A DNA stretch of 64,000 nucleotides, from the NCBI GenBank assembly GCA_031308135.1, contig JAHLJT010000631.1, positions 226,692,612 through 226,756,611 on the forward strand. Reading direction: 5' to 3'. The notes beneath the pieces are model-generated. The model saw nothing but the letters and a program-made list of their open reading frames with translations. It did no database searches and was not told the origin of the DNA. The stretch comes from Acheta domesticus (lineage: Eukaryota > Arthropoda > Insecta > Orthoptera > Gryllidae). The translations under genes and the position numbers were made by a program. Shown here piece by piece: positions 1 through 14,400 of the stretch (position 1 is the stretch's first letter; each line of letters starts with the position of its first letter).

Positions 1-599
1 AATATGTTTTGGACTGCAGTTTTAAATTACATCTTGTAGGGAGAAAAACGAATATTTCTTCTAATTCTAAAAGCACAGTAACATTCCAACATTTACCTGC
101 TACTTTCATACACTAACACAAATGTGCAAAAAAATACATGTTCACTTCACGATTATCACAATTTTTTTAAAAGCACACACATTTGGAGATAACCTTTGAA
201 TCACACTCTCCTCATATTTCAAGTGTATCGGGGCAAAGTTTGAGAACGATTGTTCCATTGTTCCAGAAGTTTTTGGGGAACGTACGTATATTTATATCAA
301 GTAATAGCTAATACAATAAAATCCTTAGTCGACTTTAGTTATCTAAAGTCAGACTCAACGAAACTGAGATCGTCGTTGATATAAGAGATTTAGAACACAA
401 GTTTCTACAAAACCTTGGCCGCTCTAACATTACTCTCCCACCTCTCAAATGATGAACAGACCAATACAAACGAAAATTATAATACATTGACATTTTAAGG
501 AATTGAATAGAACTTTGCAAGATATTCGTATCGTAACATCCTACGATGCTTATTCCGTAATAATTATAACCATAGAAAAGTCAGTGAAGTATACTTGTT
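1..599. other. sequence downstream of the takeout-like gene, nothing recognised
   Basis: AT-rich DNA beyond the 3' end of the gene. I see no coding segment, repeat boundary or RNA gene in it. Confidence 0.5.
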
Positions 600-605
600 T
601 TTAAT
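600..605 (-). terminator. possible poly(A) signal (ATTAAA) of the takeout-like gene
   Basis: ATTAAA on the minus strand about 67 bases after the stop codon. No canonical AATAAA was seen on the minus strand closer to the stop. This is a weak, short motif. Confidence 0.3.
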
Positions 606-671
606 GCAAGTTTGTTTATATTGGTGTCGCTTGATGTAACAACGTGATACAAAAAAACACAAATTACTTGA

Positions 672-823
672 TTAGTCAATGAAAATATCATCGAACGGAA
701 CTCTGTCAAAAACTCGCTTTGCCAATTGAACGTACAGACTTCCAAACACATCTATAAACACTGGTAGCAGCTCTCCCCATAGCTGTTGCCAGTTGTCGTT
801 TATCAGCTGGAGTGTAGGCGAAA
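672..823 (-). CDS. takeout-like gene, terminal coding exon 6
   Basis: The acceptor TTACTTCTGTTGCAG is followed by TT completing the split Val codon. The exon encodes SPTLQLINDNWQQLWGELLP and the C-terminal VFDRVPFDDIFID before a stop. An 'N-x-N-W..L...P.....f...........F..vPyDeiF' ending is the standard C-terminal helix of takeout proteins, so the protein ends where the family normally ends. Confidence 0.94.
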
Positions 824-2393
824 CTGCAACAGAAGTAATCAAGATCAACGTGAACAACTGTTTTCACTGATTATTTTATTCACAATATTCACAAATTTAT
901 TCACTAAATGTACAATATCTTACTATATTTTACAACCTTTCTAGTTCTAGATAATTAAAGAACATATCGATGAAAAACCTATTAGTTAAAACAGTTTTGT
1001 CGCCGTTCAAAAAACATTTAAAATCAAAAACTAGAATTTGATCATCTTCAATCTTTCATCTTTTACTCTTAAGGAGGATACTAATGACTTGTACTAAAAC
1101 TGTCATATTATATAAATTGAGCTCATCACAATCCGACCATTTTCGCCTATTTGCGTTTTATTCTGAATTTAGAGAGATATCACTGTTCTTTTCACTTTAC
1201 TTTTTACTTTCCCGTATACTACTATACGTACGTATACTATAGGAAAAGTTATGTAATGCTGCGCGAAAAAACGGTGAATTTTTGCCAGAAAAACTCTTAT
1301 TACAGGGACCTGGTAAAGAAAAAGTGGATAAATCCTGTAGATAAATTAAGAAAAACAAATCTAACACGTGGTGCGGCCAGAATCCCTGTTTTGTGGGTTC
1401 CTTATACTGAAAAAACCAATTGAAAGCAAAACGTCTGTCCATCCATGTCTGTGAACAACGCTAGCGACTAAACCGTTCAGCCGATTTTCTCCAAAATTGA
1501 TACTCCCCGATCGATCAAACTGATCTAGTGGCTCCTTCAATTTGAAACCGATATTTTCATTTTGAGGGTACTTTACATGAAACCCGGGGACAGTTTCAAA
1601 ATTAAAAAAAAATATCGCCAACAATTTTCACTAAATTTTATTGTTGAATAATCTGAAGACAATTTAAGAGAATGGGATAAGTCTCATGTTGGTTGAAAAC
1701 TCTGAGTTTTCGAAAACTGAAAAAGTTCAAAATTTTTTTGGCATCTTTCTACAACCACAATTATGACTTTGATGATATTACTTTTTTTCTTAATGAAATG
1801 TGTTCATAAAAACAGGTCTTCAAATAAGGTCGTGTCCAATTTTTCAAAAACGTAAGTATATTTTGCGAAAAGGTGTGTCAAACATAGACAATTTTTTATT
1901 TTCTTTCATCTATTTTTGCTTAAAAACCGCTCAAAGTTTGTTTATTAAATTGGGACCTGATATAGCATAAAGAAAACTTAAAAGAATGGTGCAAGTTTCA
2001 TGTTCTTTTAAATGCCTGATTTTGCAAAAATTTTTAAAAATTTAAAACGTTTCAGTGGCTTTCTAAAAAATTCAATTATGAAGATACGATTGTTTTTTAA
2101 TGAAATATGCTCATCAAAAACATATCTTTAAATAAGGTCATGTTGATTTTTTTGAAAATATGAGCAGTTTTTCTATAATTGCATGACAAACATAACAGAT
2201 CGCTGCAAATTTACTGCACTTCATACAGCTGGATACGTCGTAAATTAGATTTTGCAATTGTGCATATTATTTCTTTGTTCGTTTAAGATAAGATAATATA
2301 AATTTATATAAACTGCAATTGTGTATAACCCGGTGGCAGCTAATTACAAAAACATAAAAATACAATCTTTCAGTAACAGAGAGTACTAATACC

Positions 2394-2446
<53 letters not shown>

Positions 2447-5400
2447 GGTAATATAACTTACAAATTATACAATCATCATAGTAATAATAATAATGGTAAA
2501 ATAATGATAATATAAAAATGACTGATTCATTAAACATTAAATTACATTGAGAGAAAAAGAAACTTCTATAATCTAACTCCGTACTGAATGTTTATACAAT
2601 TAGGATCACACTGCACTTTACTGTACTTCACTTCACTAAGACCTGTAAAACATTTCCTTCTTTATTTCTCTGCTATACACTACACGACAACTCACTTCAC
2701 AATAAAGCAATTATGCATCGCTATATAACCCACTATTCTCTCTATTTACTTAATAATACCCTAAATTAATTTCCTAAACCGTTGAACGCTTTGAGGATAG
2801 GATTCAAAGTTATTTGGAGGCATAATCTAGTCCATTCCGTTATCATTGGATTTGTAAAAGAAAATTTCCGACATCCGTTCTCTGCTATCTTAAATTTATT
2901 TTGTGCCTGTGATCCCCTCTACCGATGTATGTAGGAATACATAGCCACCGATTAATTTCTTTCAGAGCTGGATAACCGTTATAAACTTTATACAAGGCGC
3001 AGTCAGGCTTTAAACAAGCTACTGATCGCCTGTTTTTGAGTGAATCCCACCGTGCCATTTTCTTGTCCCTGAATGTAAATTTAGCTGCCCTATGCTGAAT
3101 CCTTTCCAGATGTTTACACTGCATAATTTTGTGCGGATCCCAACAAATTGTTCCATATTCCGGACGGACAAGAGATAAATAAGCAATTTCCCTCGCGTTT
3201 GTCGTACTCTTTTTTAAGATGCGCATTACCAAGTGAAGAGATCTCCAGGCTTTCCCTACAACAAAATCTACGTGTTTTTACCAACTTAATTTACTATCGA
3301 AATAAATTCCTAGGTACTTGCACGAGGAAACTCTCGGAATAATGTCGTTATTTAAACAGTAATTTGTTTCACTGTAATTACGTCCCCTGCTAAAAGTGGT
3401 GGATATATTTTTTTGACCTATTTATGGACATTCCATTATTTTCCGCCCAACAATATAACTCATAAGAACCCCGTTGCAGCATTTCTTCATCTCTTTTCGA
3501 ATAATACTACGATATATTATGCAGTCGTCTGCAAATAGCCGAACATTTGAGATTAATTGCGCTGGCAGAGGATTGATGAAAGCTAGAAATAGAAGAGGTT
3601 CAATGTCACACTCCTGCGGTATTCCTGACGTAACGCTTGCCCCGGAAGATAACTCTTGCCAATTTGGATTTTCTGTTTTCTGTCTCGCAGAAACTCGCTA
3701 ATTCACGCCACCACCCTGAGATCTATGCCTAAATTCATTATTTTCTGTACACGCCGATCGTGTGGAACGACATCAAACGCTTTGGCAAAATCTATATCTA
3801 CTGCGTCTACTCTCCCGCCCGCGTCAATTTCATCTGCTAGATCCTGAAAAAGCGTGACTACTTTACTTACGCATGAGTAACCACTCCTGAACGAGTGTTG
3901 CCACCGTAGAGACATTTTTTAATTTCTCATTCTATCTTAACTAACTCCCAATTAGGTACTCCATAAGCTTGCAGACCACTAACGTAAGACTTACCGGCCT
4001 ATAATTGTATAATTTAGTTTTGTCACCACTTTTAAAAATTGGTACGACAAAATCTAATTTCCAATCTTCAGGTACTTTTGAATTATTCAAAGACACGTGA
4101 AAAATTCTAATTAGGTACGGTAATATTGCCTCTCCTAGTTTAATTAAATCTGTAGAAATGTCGTCTGGACCCCTTGACTTACCATTTTTCATAGACTTTA
4201 CTTTATTCTATAGAACGTTTACTTCAATATTACACTGATTTGCAACCGAAGACCCTTCAATAAGTGGATGGTCCGTATTGCTTTTGAAAACCGAACTCAA
4301 ATACCTATTAAATGCATCCGGTTTTGCCCGATTGTCAGTAATGATCGTGTTTTCATTTTCGCGAATAACTGGAATATCCTCTTTATTTTCTTTCCTTCTA
4401 CGATCATATTAATAAAATTCTGTCCAGTTATTTCCCTTCCCATCTAGAATATTCTTTAAATATGCCTCCTGAGCAATTTTCTTTTCGCGCTCCAATTCTT
4501 TTGAACTATTTCGAAAATGTTCATATGGTCGCTACTGCATTTTCTGTTCTTAAATGCCGTTCTCTTTATCCTCTTTAATCGCCTAAGTTTTGCATTGTAG
4601 TATTCTGGATCGGGATTATTTTTTAGAATTTTGCAGGGAACAAACTTTTGCAAAGCTTTGTATATAATATCTTTGAACGTGCCCCATATTTCTTCCATAC
4701 CTTCCTCTATTCTCAGAAAGCGGTCATATTGTTCCCTAAAAAAACCTTGAAGCCCGCTTACATTTGCTTTCTTCTATTGCCGTACTTTCGTTCCTATTGT
4801 AATGCCTTTCCTTGAATTATTTCTAAGTCAAGGAGAACCGCTTTGTGGTCGCTAATGCCCTCAACAACTTAACAAGATACGAAAATTTCTTTCGGTCTAA
4901 TTAGTAGAGATCTGCATTCTCCGCGATTTTTACCGACCAGCGCTCGCTCGCCTCTCTTCTCTCGAGACCACGCGCTCTACTGTTCTTGGCAGCCGATTGC
5001 GAACTCCCGGGAGCCGGCGGCCGACCGAGACTCGGCCGGTTGTCGACAACCGGCGGACCCCGTTCAGGCGAACTGCGCCACGTAACAATCGGCTGACACG
5101 TCGGAATAAATATCTAATGCCAATTTTCAGGAAAAGGAAGGAGTATTGAATGGTTTTTAAAATAAATTACCAATAATTTCGTTTTTTCAGCAATTGAATA
5201 TATAAACGAATTTTAATATTAATTTTCAAATAATAAATTTTAATATAAAAAATAATGAAAAACTTCAAAAATCGAATCCTCAGATGCACTGGAGAACCTC
5301 AAGTGCATCTATTGCAGTTCTGCCTGTGAAGTCACAGAAAAAGCATTCAAAAGTTTGAGATAAATTCCGTTCTTTGTAATGACTAGGCATCTGATGTTTC

Positions 5401-8400
5401 GGAAATTGCCTGTTTTACTCTAATGATCATAAAATCATTAATTTTCCTTCATTTTATATGGTGTAAATACAAATGCTCTGCTAAATTTAGATGCAAGTGC
5501 AATGAAATATATTAGTACCTTTCCTTTCCAATTTTGTATTTTTGTTGGCTTTATCCAAATATTTTAGTTTTTTTGTAATTTTCAGGTATCTGAAACGTAG
5601 GTCTTAGTTTCTTAACCCGGCAGTAGGCAGTAGGCGTGCGGGATGCCTCAGTCACCCCAGCATTGTTTTGAGCTCATTGTACTTTTAGTTTTATTTATAA
5701 TCTTGCGAGCTTCTCAATATATCTCGAGGAAAAATTTGTGCACATATCACGACCCTTCTCTTTCAACTGCTTCCTGTCCTTTCCTGGAAATTTCGTCGCA
5801 AAAGGCGATGGCGCGTTGCGTGGGGGCCACCGAATCACTTCGATCAAACTTTGTAATCGCTTCCTGCCACGCTGCTCTCAGTAGTTCACCCAAATTCAAT
5901 ACTACTCCACAGAAGCCAATGATTCACAATTTCAGCTTTTACGATTTTTTAATTACATTTAAAATTAATCACTTATCTTGTATTGAAACGAAAAATAATG
6001 GAGTAATTGAAAAATATTGTACTTGTACATACAAAACTTTATATGCATCATTTCGTGAATACATACTTTTGCCGAATTTAATATAATGTTAAACGTGTGT
6101 ATATAATAGTAAAGAATGTATTTTGAATTATTGAGTTGAATAGGCTAATGTGACCGCTGTTGTTTTGCCGCCGACCGAGTCGACAAATTCAGAGGCCATG
6201 GCGGCTTACATCAATTATTTCACAATAAATTAGTACGCCTAATGATGACAAGACGTTTTGACGCAAGGAAAATAGTACCCACTTCATTTTTGCTTAGCAT
6301 ATGCGTTTTTCTCATATAATCGTGAAATTATGACTAAATATGCATTGTATTTAATAAATATGCATTATATTGGGGTTTGTAAGAAACTTCAATGACATTA
6401 CAATTGGTACGAAACGAATTATTTTCCCTTAAGCACTATAAATATAAAAAATATAAAAATGCATGCAATAAAGGTTTAAATTTATTTTCAGACGCTTTGT
6501 TTCCCTTAATTCTTTCAAAAATGTATTGTTTTGTCTCTACAAAATTATTTCCAATCAATCAGATAAATTGTTACTTTCCAACAAATTAATCGTTTAATTG
6601 AAATTGTATTTTCTTTCGATTACAATGAATTGAAAGAGTTGCGATCACTACGTGCGGCGACTTTATATCCCTTACATATATTGAGCGGCGAAGCTACCGA
6701 GCACTCCGGCGCCGGTCGAGCGGCCGAGCGGCCGAGAGCTCGAACGCTCGGGCGCTCGGCGACTCCCGAGTCTCGGCGGGAGCCGCAAGGCGACCGGTCG
6801 AAATGTCCCTTAAACAGCTATCTCTTCCCCCCCGAGCAAGGTCCCCCTCCCTTCGCCGAGCGTCGGCGCGGAGCCCGAGAGTCTCGAGCGGTTGTTTTCG
6901 CCTGATTGCAGAACTCTACTAATTAGGTAGACATCCAAAATCGCATCCTGTCGCGTCCCGGTCTGAACCACCTGAATAAATCTCCGGTCCAAACCAGACT
7001 CTTATCCAGGGTTTGGACTTTCCTTCGCTCGAGGTAACTACTATTCCTCTGGGGACGATTCCAGCGAAGTGCGACTTCCGTGCAATGCATAGGCGCATCT
7101 CCGTGATCTTTCCGTGCATATTTACCCATAGCTTCACTTAGCCTCGCCTCAGTGTTTTACCATTGTTCTGGGAGTACGGATCTAGTTTCCATACATTTTC
7201 TTGATACCCCAAGAGTTTATAAAATAATGAAGTTATAGATGTAACAATACACGATGGACTCTGAATGCCTCACCTACATGAACATAACCTAAAATGTGCA
7301 TGCCTTATCCAGGTTTCGAAACTCCAGCCTTTGAGTCCAAGTACTTGAGCCTGGCTAAAGCGACTGACTCATGACGCCCAATCAGATGGCCGTAGTATTT
7401 GTAAACGTAATATAATTGTAATTTGAAGAATCTACAAATACAAATAAAACTTACATTTCTATGCATACGCGGTCTTTTGAATGTTTTTCAATTCTATTAT
7501 AAGACCGAAAAATTGAGAAAATGTTAATAAATGTTAGGTTCTTTTTAATAAAACTCTATTTTCTCAATTTCAATATTACATCAATGTAAACTAAACCATT
7601 GTGTTAAGTAATGAATGTTTTAAATATTAAGTTCTACAACAGTTTCTATGCAGTTACATACATGTTCGTTATTGAGAGCGGTGTTGATGCTAAGCTAACT
7701 TATATGTTGATGCTAATCTAATATTTTGACACTGAAGCTATGGAAAAGAACGGTGACCAATCATTAAAATACGTAGAGTCAAAGTTACAAACAATATTGA
7801 AGGCCACGAATGCATAAAAAGTCAATCGTCTTCTGTATTATTTCAGTAGTATACCTTTGGGTTCCGGCTTTCACACGACACCAATCTGTATAAATGAGGG
7901 CTCTAAAGAAAGAAAATTTCACGGAGACTTCACGAATTCCATTTTGACTTGAAAAATATTGATGATTTCTTTAAAAAAATGCATCGAAATATTCATGTAA
8001 ACTGCAACCCGCATCACATGTCAACTTATATTGGCAAATAACTCATAAACGAAGCGTTTTAGAGCCTTAAAAAGTAAAATTTTGAGGCCAAAGACCTCAA
8101 AGAAATATTTTAATACCATAATCTAGAAGATGAGACATTCTCCGATCCATTCAATTAACTTCTCGGTTCCACACTTCAATACTATCAAGGCCACCTCAAT
8201 ATTTCAGTCCTTCCTGCTGTGGACTGTTTTGGTGGCGACACGCTTAGAAGGCTTAGATTCGACAATCTTTATTTACGCTTTCTGTTCACACCGTGGTTTG
8301 TGCAGTCTGACGAGGTTTATTTGCATAATCATTAATTCAAGATTTGCTCTCCTGCAACAACTAGAAGTACTATTATAGTTGCTTGATACCTATACCTATG

Positions 8401-11400
8401 AAGATTGCTTCTTAGGCGTGTACTGAACTATTCAATTAACGTTTTTTCATGGTCTATAAGTGCTGTGTACTTAATTGTGGAAGGATGTGGGTGTTCAGTG
8501 AAGAGTGAAGACTGTGTTTGTGTTTTACCCGTACCAATAGTTTCGTTATCATTCGATGAAATTTTCAAGTCGACGGGTTCAGACACGTAGCTTTCTCAAA
8601 AGTAAAAAGCTAATATTTTTGTGACTATCACGTAAAACTAAAACCTAACTGACAAAGAACATTGAACAATTACTTCAAAAGTCTTTACGTAAGTGTTGGG
8701 AATTGTTCCAAGCAAATTCTCCAAGATATTGAATAAATATTTATTGAAAATTTATTTTACACATTAATTGCATTTTTTATTTGTAATTGTGTTAGTACAT
8801 TGCAAGTTACCTTTATAGATACAAATAAAACTATAGTAGTATATACAGTTAGTAGTAGTATAGATACAAATAAACACGTTTCGTTAACTACTTTCCCTCT
8901 TAGAATGAAAATAGAAGGATATGGATGAGTGTGGGGTCTAACATCTCGCACGGGTATATATACGCAGAGGTAGGGGGGGGGGGAACTTGTGCTATGACAC
9001 AACACAAAGAACAAACTTTTTAAAGTAGCTAAAGTAAAATAGCTTGAAATAAATGGAAAACAAAAATCAAAACGCTCTAGGCCACAATACTACGTGAATC
9101 AATTAAAAAACAACTAAATTTAGAATTATAGAAAGAATAGTGCAAGTCACCCGACAACTGCCAACGATCGCAGTCCAAACGCAGAATGTAAATGTTGGCG
9201 ATATCTGTATGTACACTAACGCTCAACTGCAAACTCATATTGTAAATAAAACACCGTTTGATATTAAACTCAAGGTGTCGGTTCGTTAAGATATTAAAAA
9301 TGCAAACATCGTTTGAGCAACTTTCCCATGTACCGAAGTGGGCTTACTAATGCCTACTAAATTGTTTCTAATGCAAACAAATGGTATTTAGTACTCAAAG
9401 GTGAAAACTTTAGTTTGATTACTTTTTGGCTCGGAATTGTTTTTCTTGAGGTACGTAAGGACGCAGAAAATAATTCAAAACATTTTAGTAAACTAATAAT
9501 TTTTCACCCCAGCAAGCTGGCACCCTGACTCTCCAAAACCCACTCGGTTCTTCATAACAAATCAAGGAAAGTTAAATAATATTGCAATGAGTAGGTCTGT
9601 TCTTGCCCAATCCGGTATTTTCGCACTACTTTACTTGGCTTTCTCAAGAGTAAAAACCTTTTCTATTATTTGACTATCAAGGAAAGCGAAAAGCTAACTC
9701 TCAATGAAGATTGAAAAATTTCTTCAAATGTTGTTTTTAAAGAAGTATGAATTGTTCCAAGAACATCTCTCTATAATGTTGAATAAATTTTAATTAAAAA
9801 TTTTTTTAAAATATCAATGGCATTGTTATTTTGTTCGATATTCTGTAAGTACATCAGTAGTTCCTCTCCTTTATGGATCGGATAGACAAATGTATAGGGA
9901 AAGGTTGGGATTTAACATGCGAGAGATCTCGCACGGGTACGCTTGTTTTAGTTATATTATTAATTGAATCAAATTGTTGTGTTCTATAACCATAATATGT
10001 TATAAAACCTGTCACTACATAATGCACTATCGTGTGAGTCTGTCTCGTCAGACACTGGTTGTAGCAGGTGAGACCAAGTACGCGAACACTAAAGCTGTGT
10101 GTTCGACACCTGCGTAAAGAATGAATGTTTTAACCCATTATAGTCCATCGTATATCACACCCTTATTTCCGGTGAACTCAAATTTGCTTCTTTTGCAATA
10201 CTTTGAGAATTTTATTTCTGCAATAGATGTAGACATCGTAAACGAAACACACAAGTATTTTTTTCATTCTTGAATGCCAGATGTCGATTTATCCATGATC
10301 GTTAAAGCATTGTATACTCCTTGTCACGTGTGTCAGACACCACTTCTGGTCACGGGATAAAAGTGCTTAAGGCAAAAATTTTAGTTTGGAGAAAACAAAG
10401 GTACGATTATTGAGCAATAATGTGTATTACGCCGATTAAGGTATATTTCCCAAGGCTTTTTCTCTTGTTAAGGAGACGTCAATTCAGTTGTATTACCAAA
10501 ATAAAATGTAGTTACTCAACTTGTAGTTTCAGTACTTAACCCAATTTCGCCAAAAAATTGACTTGAGAACTTTTCAATCTGTGACCACAGACTGATAGGA
10601 AGAAAGACCCTAGGAAATAGAAAACTAATACGGGAAAGTCTATGCCGTTCTGTAGCACCACTGATTTGTTATCACGGCCCGGCAACGAATTTTTTTCCAC
10701 CGAAAATTCGCCATTTTATCGCCCAGCATTACATAATTTTCTCTATTCTTCTATTTACGTACGTATACGGGGAAGTAAAAAGTATCTGCCATGCAGTAGC
10801 ATCACTAGTTTTAGTATTGCGTAACTGGCACAGATCTTTTGAAGCTGCAAAATTGGTTGCGCAGAATACTATGGCCTCTCGCAAAGTCAGATGTATCAAT
10901 TGACTGGGCTTCTAGTTGTACACAAAAATAAAATCATCAGAGTACATGGAATACCTAAAGAGTACCGAGTGACAAAAGTTTGTATTCTATCAACTGCGGA
11001 CCTTCCATAGCAAGAACAGGTAATACCGCGGCATACAATATTATTCGTTGTTGGTTTTAATACAACGGCCAATGAAAATATATCTTACCCAATCCTCTGT
11101 CTCCGTTAAACAAGTTGTCGAAATGAAAGTCGACTTTCTCAATGTTGTGAAAATCTAGTAGAAAATGAGTCACGTTGAAATATTCCTTTCCTTTCACTGT
11201 GATCATTTTACCCGCGGGTCCCAAAGCAGCACTCATATTGTCTAAAAAATAAGCAAACAACAACAAAGTTTAAGAAAGTATAGTAATATTTTCAGAGCAT
11301 AATCACATAGCAAAAATTCCACATGTGAAACTACAATGTTCTTTCCAACAATAAAAAACCAGTTTCGGTGGCTCGGGGCAGTGCCTCTGGTCGGGTGGTT

Positions 11401-14400
11401 CTAGGTTTCGAGTCCTGTCAGTGCTACACGGCTATTTCAGTTCAGTCCCTGTCTGAAAGAGAATTCTAGAGGGTGATCGCTCTGATCGGTATCAGGCGAA
11501 TGACAGTTCCTAACAAACTGACCATGGACCGCCCTGGGATCTTCCCTTCCTCGTGTTAATCCTATCTTCATCCCTTATTTACTCTTACATTACATACACT
11601 ACACTACCACATATGCCGGGAAACCAATCGAGACTGTAGTGCTTGTCTCAGCTGGGGCAGGTTTCGTAAAGGGTGGGTTTTGTTTACAATATTCACACCA
11701 GAGAATCAAAAGCTGTGAAACTTGCTCCAGACCCCATCTGAGCGCCACCAAAAAATGTTTTCATAAAACAACAAAATCTTTAAACAAAGGATGTCCAGAG
11801 CAATACAAGCATTTTTGAAAAACGTTGACGGGTGTAATTTTTCCCCTTAGTTAGAAACCTATTGATCAAGAGTTTTTGTAAGTAAAATATTTTTTTTCCG
11901 CTTGTTCCTTGAAAGAAAGGGGTCATCTTGGAACCCCTACGTATCTCCCTACATATCTTAGAAGTCTGTAACATTTGATCGTGAGGAACACTGCATAGTT
12001 TTTGCATTCTCGTGTGTGAACAATGAACAAGTGTTGTGCGAGTAAGATAAATCGTATCTTTGTCAGAGAAAGGAAACATATTTTTCTTTGAAGACAATAT
12101 TTTGTCTAAATACCTATGTATACAGACTATTTGGAGAGTGTTTGTGAACACGGATAGGTATTTTATCCAAAGTTACTACACACTTACTACACTCTCGAAG
12201 ATACTTCAACAAACAACTTTAATTTACTAATAAAATCAATAAGTTTTGAAATTGATAAGTTATATGTTTGTAAAGGAGGGCAAACAGGATCTCTTTTCCA
12301 GGGGCGTCAATTTTGGTATCGCTTATCAGTATCTTTGAAATGATTTTGTTACTAGCCTGAAATTGAATATTCCGAGAAATTCATATTGAGAATATTTCTT
12401 TGGATGAAATGTGATGAATAGTAGGTGATTGGTTTGAATTAAATGAGTAAAATTCACAAAACTTGTTGTACTTGAGGGACGGGATAATGCCTCTCCCAAG
12501 TCCCCTCACGGTGAAAAAGATAAATTGAAATACTCATCACAATAAAGAAAGGTCATTTGTTAATACGTTATGTAATCAATAAATACCCACACAATTTCTA
12601 AACAATAAATTAGCACAGTACAATTTTTAAATAATGGTCTAACTCATAAAATGATACATCATGATAACTTGTTTAAATAATGGTCTAACTCATGATTCAA
12701 TACACTATGATCGTTTTGGTAAGTACTAACATTATCCGTTTTAAAAATTCGTTTTGAACGCACGGAATCGTCGCTGCCTACGCAAATCGGAACACACGCT
12801 TTGCATCTATTTTTGAATGCATTGTGCATATCATGCATAATGTGCCAACGTACCAGGCGTTCAGCACGGGCTTGGTACTTGGGCCTAATACACAAAATGC
12901 ACCAACTAAGAGAGATTACGCATTCCCGACGCATTAACTAAGGACATTAATCCCTTCCATGATGAAACTCAAGATCCGGGTCCCGCGTGTCGGCTGGCTG
13001 GTTTTGTTTCCTCTCAGCGAGACACCGCTCCAGCTGTGACAGACATTTCACTGGTCTCCCGACATGTAGTGTGTGATAGTGCAATGTACAAACGTATAAG
13101 AGAGCTTATTGTTTAAAAGTGTAAGAAACAGGGATGAGGAAGGAAAGATCGCCCACGGTCCAGACTTTTTGTTTTTAGCTTTATTCCTTTTCCCAGGTGA
13201 GCCATTCCACGTCAAATCGCACAAAAAAGAACAAAATTTGATCTTCAGATTTTTATTTATTTTCAAATTTTTTCTATTTGTTAAATGGATCAAATACGTG
13301 AACACGTGTATTGTTATTTTTTCTAACTTTATTATTTTCGGAAATATTGTATAATGAAATTTGCTAAAAATGACGCGCATCACTAACTTAAAAATATCAC
13401 ATATTTGAATATACCAATTATAAAAATTCCGTTCAAATTTCATTCGAAACTTAAAAACATGTTTAATTTTTAAAATTTTGCAAAATATTTAATTTTTTGA
13501 ATTTTCAATTTTTTTCAAAATCTGAAATTTTGAAAATTGAATATTTTTATAAATTCGATGAGCTAAAAATTTATAAAAAATATTTATAAACGAACTAGAG
13601 TATTGATAATAAGTCCAGAAAAAATCAAAGTGGGATCTCAGTAACTTTAAAAGATATTAATATTTTACGAACCAGTGTGCAATAGATTGCTGCAATAGAC
13701 ACGTTTTTTGCGTTACTGGTCGTCGGTTTCTTTGGATGAAGCAGTAATTTAAGTACTTCTTGAGGTGATGAAACTTCATGATTGAATTTATAAATAATAA
13801 TATGTATGTGTATTAATATATATGTAAATAATTAATAAATTTATAAATAATTAAATGACGGATCCTTGACTCAGGTTTTGACTGACATTTTGAAATTTTC
13901 TGGTCCCTCACAACTCACTTTAAATACAAGTATTTGCATACCATAGAAATCCTGAACTTCCGTCACAACACACAGTTTTAATGCCTTACCGAATTTACTT
14001 CAGTTCTGGACAAAATTCCATTTTCTTCAGCCAACGTTTTAGACACTTTTATCATGCGTTCGGTTGCTTCAAAAAGTCGTTTAATTTTATTGTATGTCCA
14101 AGTTTCAAAAATTGTCAAAATTTAAATTTTCAACGTCATGTCATCTGTTGAGTGAAAGTAATCGATAAGTTACTAAATAGTATCTTTGTCTGATTTTTCG
14201 ATGGACGTCGAAGGATCTTCAATGTGAAAAAATGTATCTGTGTTGGCACTCTGTGCTTTCTTAAATTTCTCATGGGGATGCCATTTTGTTCCAATTATCT
14301 TTTCTTTGCGGGGATTTCTCCTATTGCAATTAAACTCATGTTTATCTTCTCTTTATTCATTTCGCTGACACTTGACGAACTATCTGAAGAGCTTAAATTG

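Larger units (their letters stand above)
2392..7140 (-). mobile_element. LINE A, decayed non-LTR retrotransposon interrupted by a hAT element
   Basis: Minus-strand LINE whose 3' end appears to run into a TTA microsatellite at 2393-2445 and whose recognisable 5' part reaches about 7130. It is interrupted by the hAT element at 4905-6918. Removing that insertion and one 8-bp duplicate restores colinearity of the endonuclease region. It has a CR1/Jockey-like EN-RT layout; the clade is uncertain. No ORF1 was seen, so it is 5' truncated or too decayed. Confidence 0.75.
824..11088 (-). other. intron 5 of the takeout-like gene (10.3 kb)
   Basis: Contains an F1 repeat copy (1206-2290), a decayed LINE split by a hAT element (2392-7140), an F3 repeat (7845-8110), a diverged direct-repeat pair (8590-8965 and 9638-9942) and a small chimeric F1 copy (10595-10776). 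In 7141-7844, 8111-8589, 8966-9637 and 9943-10594 I recognise nothing. Confidence 0.8.

Noticed and set aside
5643..6086. 147-codon frame inside the hAT element
   Set aside because: No BED finger, DDE or dimerisation motif is visible; probably a chance frame.
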